Shown piece after piece: positions 60,652 through 64,000 of a DNA stretch of 64,000 bases. The stretch is from Candidatus Thorarchaeota archaeon (GTDB lineage Archaea; Asgardarchaeota; Thorarchaeia; Thorarchaeales; Thorarchaeaceae). Position 1 is the stretch's first letter; every line of letters starts with the position of its first letter. The notes beneath the pieces were generated by a model. It ran no database searches and was not told the DNA's origin. It worked only from the letters and a program-made list of their open reading frames with translations. The position numbers were made by a program, and so were the translations under genes. The stretch is taken from NCBI GenBank assembly GCA_016933575.1, contig JAFGAR010000081.1:62001-126000 (forward strand), in the 5' to 3' direction.

Positions 60652-62673
60652 ATGACAGTTGATGTATCAAAGGCAATGACGATTAAATTATCGTCTGAGC
60701 TTCCTCCAAAACCTGTTTTCGATCCCAAGATACGTCGAGCTCCTAATCGCGGATTCGATCTCAATCCTCGGGAAACTATTATCGCAGTGAAGAATGCACT
60801 ACGCTATATTCCTGAGAGTCTTCACAAGGCACTCGCTCCTGAATTCTTGGATGAACTGCTCACACGAGGTCGTATCTACGGGTATCGATATCGCCCACAG
60901 GGTGCCATCAAAGCAAGACCTGTTGATGAATACAAGGGAATTCTAGAAGCTCGTGCCATTCAACTGATGATTGACAATAACCTTGACTTTGATGTGGCTC
61001 TTTATCCATATGAGCTTGTGACGTATGGCGAGTCAGGTCAAGTATGTCAAAATTGGATGGAATATATTCTCATCAAAAAATATCTTGAAGCCATGACCGA
61101 CGAGCAGACCCTTGTGGTAAGTTCCGGTCATCCTGTCGGCCTCTTTCCATCTCGTAAAGAAGCTCCTCGAGTCCTCTCTACAAACGGTCTCATGGTGGGC
61201 ATGTTCGACACTTCTGAAGGTTTCCATCACGCTGCGCAACTTGGATCGGCAAATTACGGACAGATGACAGCAGGGGGGTGGATGTACATTGGACCACAAG
61301 GCATTGTTCATGGAACTTACATCACTCTGCTTAATGCGGGACGACTATATCTTGGTCTTCCTGATAATAAGGACCTTCGTGGGAAAGTCTTCTTAACGTC
61401 TGGTCTTGGCGGGATGAGTGGTGCTCAAGGAAAGGCTATTGAGATAGCTGGAGGAATAGGCATCATAGCAGAGGTTGACAAGAGTAGAATTGATACGCGA
61501 CACGAACAGGGTTGGCTGAGGAGGTTCTCTTCTGACTTGGATGAGATATTCAAATGGGTTGATGAATACAGAACCAAGGCTGAACCCGTATCCATTGGAT
61601 ACTATGGTAATGTCGTTGACTTGTGGGAATATGTTCTTGAGAACAATATTACCATTGAGCTTGCCTCGGATCAGACTTCCTGCCATGATGTCTATGGTGG
61701 TGGTTACACTCCACAGGGTGTTTCATTCGAAGAGGGGCGCGAGCTTCTCAAGACTGATAGAGACCGATTCAAGAAACTAGTGGATGCTTCTCTACGTCGT
61801 CAGTTTGAACTCATCGATGGGATGTCAAAGCGTGGTACCTACTTTTGGGACTATGGAAATTCATTCATGAAAGCTGTCTTTGATGCTGGTGCGAAGAGGA
61901 TAGCCAAGAATGGAAATGATACCTCTGAGGGCTTTGTCTTCCCCTCCTACGTTGAGGACATCATGGGGCCAATCTGCTTCGATTATGGCTATGGTCCATT
62001 CAGATGGGTTTGTCTAAGTGGAAAACATGAAGACCTGAATCGAACAGATGCCGCAGCAATGTCTTGCATTGACCCGAACCGTCGAGGACAGGACCGAGAT
62101 AATCACCATTGGATTCGAGATGCTGAGAAGAATGCACTTGTGGTTGGTTCTCAAGCAAGAATCCTCTATGCTGATGCACAGGGTCGAGTAAATATTGCAC
62201 TGGAATTTAACAGACTGGTTCGAGAGGGAAAAGTAGGTCCTATCATGCTTGGTAGAGACCATCATGATACCGCAGGGACTGATTCTCCATTCCGAGAGAC
62301 CGCTAACATATACGATGGTAGCAATGTCATGAGTGATATGGCTCATCAGTGTTGGTCTGGAAATGCAGCTCGAGGAATGACAATGTGTGTTCTCTCAAAT
62401 GGAGGCGGTGTTGGAACAGGGAAAGCAATCAACGGTGGATTCGGACTTGTTCTCGATGGCAGTGACCGTGTAGATAGAATCATTCAACTTGCTCTTGACT
62501 GGGATGTCATGGGCGGCGTTGCTCGTCGCGCCTGGGCAAGAAATCCACCCGCGATTGAGACCGCGGCAGAGTGGAACAAACGAAATACAACCCATGGTCA
62601 AATCTCACTTCCATTCATTCCAGAAGACGGTCTTGTAGAAGATCTGGTCAAGAAACGATTTGAGGAGGACTAA
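60652..62673 (+). CDS. hutU: Urocanate hydratase
   Basis: The 673-residue enzyme converts urocanate to imidazolonepropionate, the second step of histidine degradation. NAD-binding segments are visible: YIGPQGIVHGTY, LTSGLGGMSGAQGKA, and LASDQTSCHDVYGGGYTPQG. The length, about 670 residues, fits the longer eukaryote/bacterial class rather than the ~555-residue class. ATG 60652 has GGAAGTG upstream; a TTG at 60625 is another choice. It is followed by endonuclease V (convergent) and then the hutH gene. Confidence 0.9.
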   Translation: MTVDVSKAMTIKLSSELPPKPVFDPKIRRAPNRGFDLNPRETIIAVKNALRYIPESLHKALAPEFLDELLTRGRIYGYRYRPQGAIKARPVDEYKGILEARAIQLMIDNNLDFDVALYPYELVTYGESGQVCQNWMEYILIKKYLEAMTDEQTLVVSSGHPVGLFPSRKEAPRVLSTNGLMVGMFDTSEGFHHAAQLGSANYGQMTAGGWMYIGPQGIVHGTYITLLNAGRLYLGLPDNKDLRGKVFLTSGLGGMSGAQGKAIEIAGGIGIIAEVDKSRIDTRHEQGWLRRFSSDLDEIFKWVDEYRTKAEPVSIGYYGNVVDLWEYVLENNITIELASDQTSCHDVYGGGYTPQGVSFEEGRELLKTDRDRFKKLVDASLRRQFELIDGMSKRGTYFWDYGNSFMKAVFDAGAKRIAKNGNDTSEGFVFPSYVEDIMGPICFDYGYGPFRWVCLSGKHEDLNRTDAAAMSCIDPNRRGQDRDNHHWIRDAEKNALVVGSQARILYADAQGRVNIALEFNRLVREGKVGPIMLGRDHHDTAGTDSPFRETANIYDGSNVMSDMAHQCWSGNAARGMTMCVLSNGGGVGTGKAINGGFGLVLDGSDRVDRIIQLALDWDVMGGVARRAWARNPPAIETAAEWNKRNTTHGQISLPFIPEDGLVEDLVKKRFEED

Positions 62674-63302
62674 TCCTCTCTATCATCAAGCAGTTCTCTG
62701 GACAATCGGTGCGCTTGGCGCAAGACTTCAGGATAGCCCTCTATGCATGAGTTTCTTACAATTTGTACAGCTGTTTCTAATGAGACTCTATGTCCTATTG
62801 AGATATAGATTGGTCTTTTTTTATTCATCCACAATGCTCGTCCAAGAAGTTCGTCTTCATGGATAATATCCGCAGTGTTTCCTGAACGTACTCCTAGCTC
62901 CCCTAGCATGAGTTTCTTCGCTACTCCTACAGTCTGAAGATTCATCGTTAATCCTACATAAGAGGCAAGGCCAAATCGTCGAGGGTGAAGTATTCCATTT
63001 CCATCAATCAGGACAATTCCAGATGGTACTTTCAATCTCTGAAGTAACTTGATAAGTATCGGTCCTTCTCGTAGTTGGAAAAATCCCGGAATATATTCTG
63101 ATTCAATACCGGAAGTGACTGTAGTAGAGTATATTATCTCCCTTGTAGTGATGTCTGAAACCACAGCACATCCAAACGCAATGCTGTCACTATATGAAAC
63201 ATCAACGCCAGTCACGACCGTACCAATATCCTGAGGCTCATCATATCTCTTGACAAAATTAGAAAGTTCTTCTTGATCTGTTGCCAAGGTCTTCAGATTC
63301 AC
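62670..63302 (-). CDS. nfi: Endonuclease V
   Basis: This 210-residue endonuclease cleaves near deaminated bases (inosine) in DNA or RNA. Active-site residues fit the family: D34 in GVDVSY, E79 in LREG, D100 in LIDGNG, and H106 in LHPRRFG. The wedge motif is EYIPGFF, where the usual form is PYIP. It lies between hutU (overlapping stops by four bases) and hutH, on the opposite strand. It is not expected to act in histidine degradation. Confidence 0.9.
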   Translation of the reverse strand: MNLKTLATDQEELSNFVKRYDEPQDIGTVVTGVDVSYSDSIAFGCAVVSDITTREIIYSTTVTSGIESEYIPGFFQLREGPILIKLLQRLKVPSGIVLIDGNGILHPRRFGLASYVGLTMNLQTVGVAKKLMLGELGVRSGNTADIIHEDELLGRALWMNKKRPIYISIGHRVSLETAVQIVRNSCIEGYPEVLRQAHRLSRELLDDRED

Positions 63303-63455
63303 TGTTCTATCACTCTCTCTTCTACTAGGTTTCTTTACTAAAATGGATTTATCGGACCTTTTGTGCTTGTTCGATAACTACTAAAGAGAGCTTCTGTGAA
63401 TTTCTCCTGACAGGTACGTCTTCATACCGTTTACTAGTCAGAGGTTGTTCCTACG

Positions 63456-64000
63456 ATGATTTTGATAGATGGAGAAAGTCTTTCGATTGAGGATGTTGTT
63501 CAAGTTGCTCGTTATAAGAAGAAAGTCGAGCTTGCTGTAGCAGCAATTGAAAAGATCAAAAAGAGTCGTGATGTCGTCGAGACTGCCATCAATGAAGGAC
63601 GTACTGTATATGGAGTGAATACTGGTTTTGGTGAACTTGCAAGTGTTTCCATCAGTAGAGTAGATTTAGCGAGTCTTCAAGTGAATTTAATCCGAAGTCA
63701 TTGTGTTGGTGTTGGTGACCCCTTCGTAGTTGAGGTCGTCAGAGGAATGATGCTTCTTCGAGCAAACGCTCTCGCTAAAGGATATTCAGGGGTTCGACCT
63801 GATGTGATAATCACTTTGATTGAAATGCTTAATGCTGGAGTGGTTCCAGTCGTTCCCCAACAGGGATCCGTTGGTTCAAGCGGTGATCTTGCGCCTCTTG
63901 CCCATATGGTCTTAGTGATGATTGGTGAGGGTGAGGCTTTCTACAAAGGAAAGCGAGTGCCCGGCTGGGATGCCATGGAGAAAGCAAAAATCAAACCGTT
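63456..64000 (+). CDS. hutH: Histidine ammonia-lyase, N-terminal part (truncated by window end)
   Basis: The frame begins at ATG 63456 and is still open at base 64000 (181 codons plus two bases). The sequence has the HAL/PAL family signature: TVYGVNTGFGELA with Tyr52, and the MIO segment QGSVG-SSG-DLAPLAHM. HAL removes ammonia from histidine to form urocanate, which feeds urocanate hydratase encoded upstream. In the canonical enzyme the MIO tripeptide is Ala-Ser-Gly; here it is Ser-Ser-Gly (S141-G143, codons TCA AGC GGT). The C-terminal two thirds lie outside the window. Confidence 0.88.
   Translation, partial: MILIDGESLSIEDVVQVARYKKKVELAVAAIEKIKKSRDVVETAINEGRTVYGVNTGFGELASVSISRVDLASLQVNLIRSHCVGVGDPFVVEVVRGMMLLRANALAKGYSGVRPDVIITLIEMLNAGVVPVVPQQGSVGSSGDLAPLAHMVLVMIGEGEAFYKGKRVPGWDAMEKAKIKP

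Noticed and set aside
1..64000. CRISPR arrays, insertion sequences, rRNA
   Set aside because: No regularly spaced direct repeats, transposase-like frames or rRNA-like stretches were noticed when reading both strands.

Overview
This 64 kb window comes from an archaeon, most likely an Asgard archaeon and by inference Thorarchaeia-like. The information-processing cluster is archaeal: proteasome alpha, SBDS, exosome Rrp4/Rrp41/Rrp42, L37Ae, a Brix protein, Pcc1, prefoldin beta and a DHH protein in one run. Starts combine Shine-Dalgarno motifs with frequent GTG/TTG codons. Eukaryote-like items (a Ras/Rab-like GTPase beside a longin-like protein, and a WD40 propeller) point to Asgard. No tRNA, rRNA, CRISPR array, insertion sequence or prophage was seen.

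Layout. Bases 1-3.9 kb hold the distal part of a membrane-bound group 4 [NiFe]-hydrogenase operon (J-K-L-M-N order). From 3.9 to 10.5 kb lie the four subunits of a 2-oxoacid:ferredoxin oxidoreductase, split into CB and DA blocks by a longin/wHTH protein, a small GTPase and an NAD-dependent epimerase. At 10.7-12.1 kb a membrane-tethered winged-helix protein is coupled to a Thr-rich surface protein. At 12.1-15.2 kb are two divergent heterodisulfide reductase HdrCB pairs. From 15.4 to 21.9 kb there is a one-strand operon of aconitase, both ATP-citrate lyase subunits and isocitrate dehydrogenase. At 22-25.8 kb is a tandem-fused HdrA with a small partner gene. At 26-30.1 kb is a complete group 3b sulfhydrogenase (BGDA), preceded by a perfect 20-bp palindrome.

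The second half starts with a polytopic protein, an SCP2-like protein and an ABC-2 exporter locus (30-34.7 kb). It continues with a catabolic operon of 2-hydroxyacid dehydrogenase, FGGY kinase, class II aldolase and aldehyde:ferredoxin oxidoreductase (34.8-39.8 kb), a second SCP2 protein and an AEC transporter. A metal ABC transporter with a NikR-type regulator lies at 41.5-44.9 kb. The conserved proteasome/exosome/ribosome cluster (45.6-52.8 kb) runs into an ECF transporter core (52.8-55.2 kb). Then come a TPR-like protein, the WD40 protein, a duplicated two-gene wHTH cassette flanking an M20 peptidase (57.5-60.5 kb), and a histidine-degradation pair (urocanate hydratase and a truncated histidine ammonia-lyase) separated by endonuclease V.

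Taken together the genes describe an anaerobe centred on ferredoxin and hydrogen. Oxidoreductases (Kor, AOR) would reduce or use ferredoxin, the group 4 hydrogenase would couple ferredoxin to H2 and ion pumping, the group 3b enzyme would link H2 to NAD(P)H, and HdrABC would add flavin bifurcation. Citrate cleavage plus aconitase, Icd and Kor would link acetyl-CoA with 2-oxoglutarate. A NikR-type regulator beside the metal transporter fits the nickel demand of two hydrogenases. These links are inferences from gene content.
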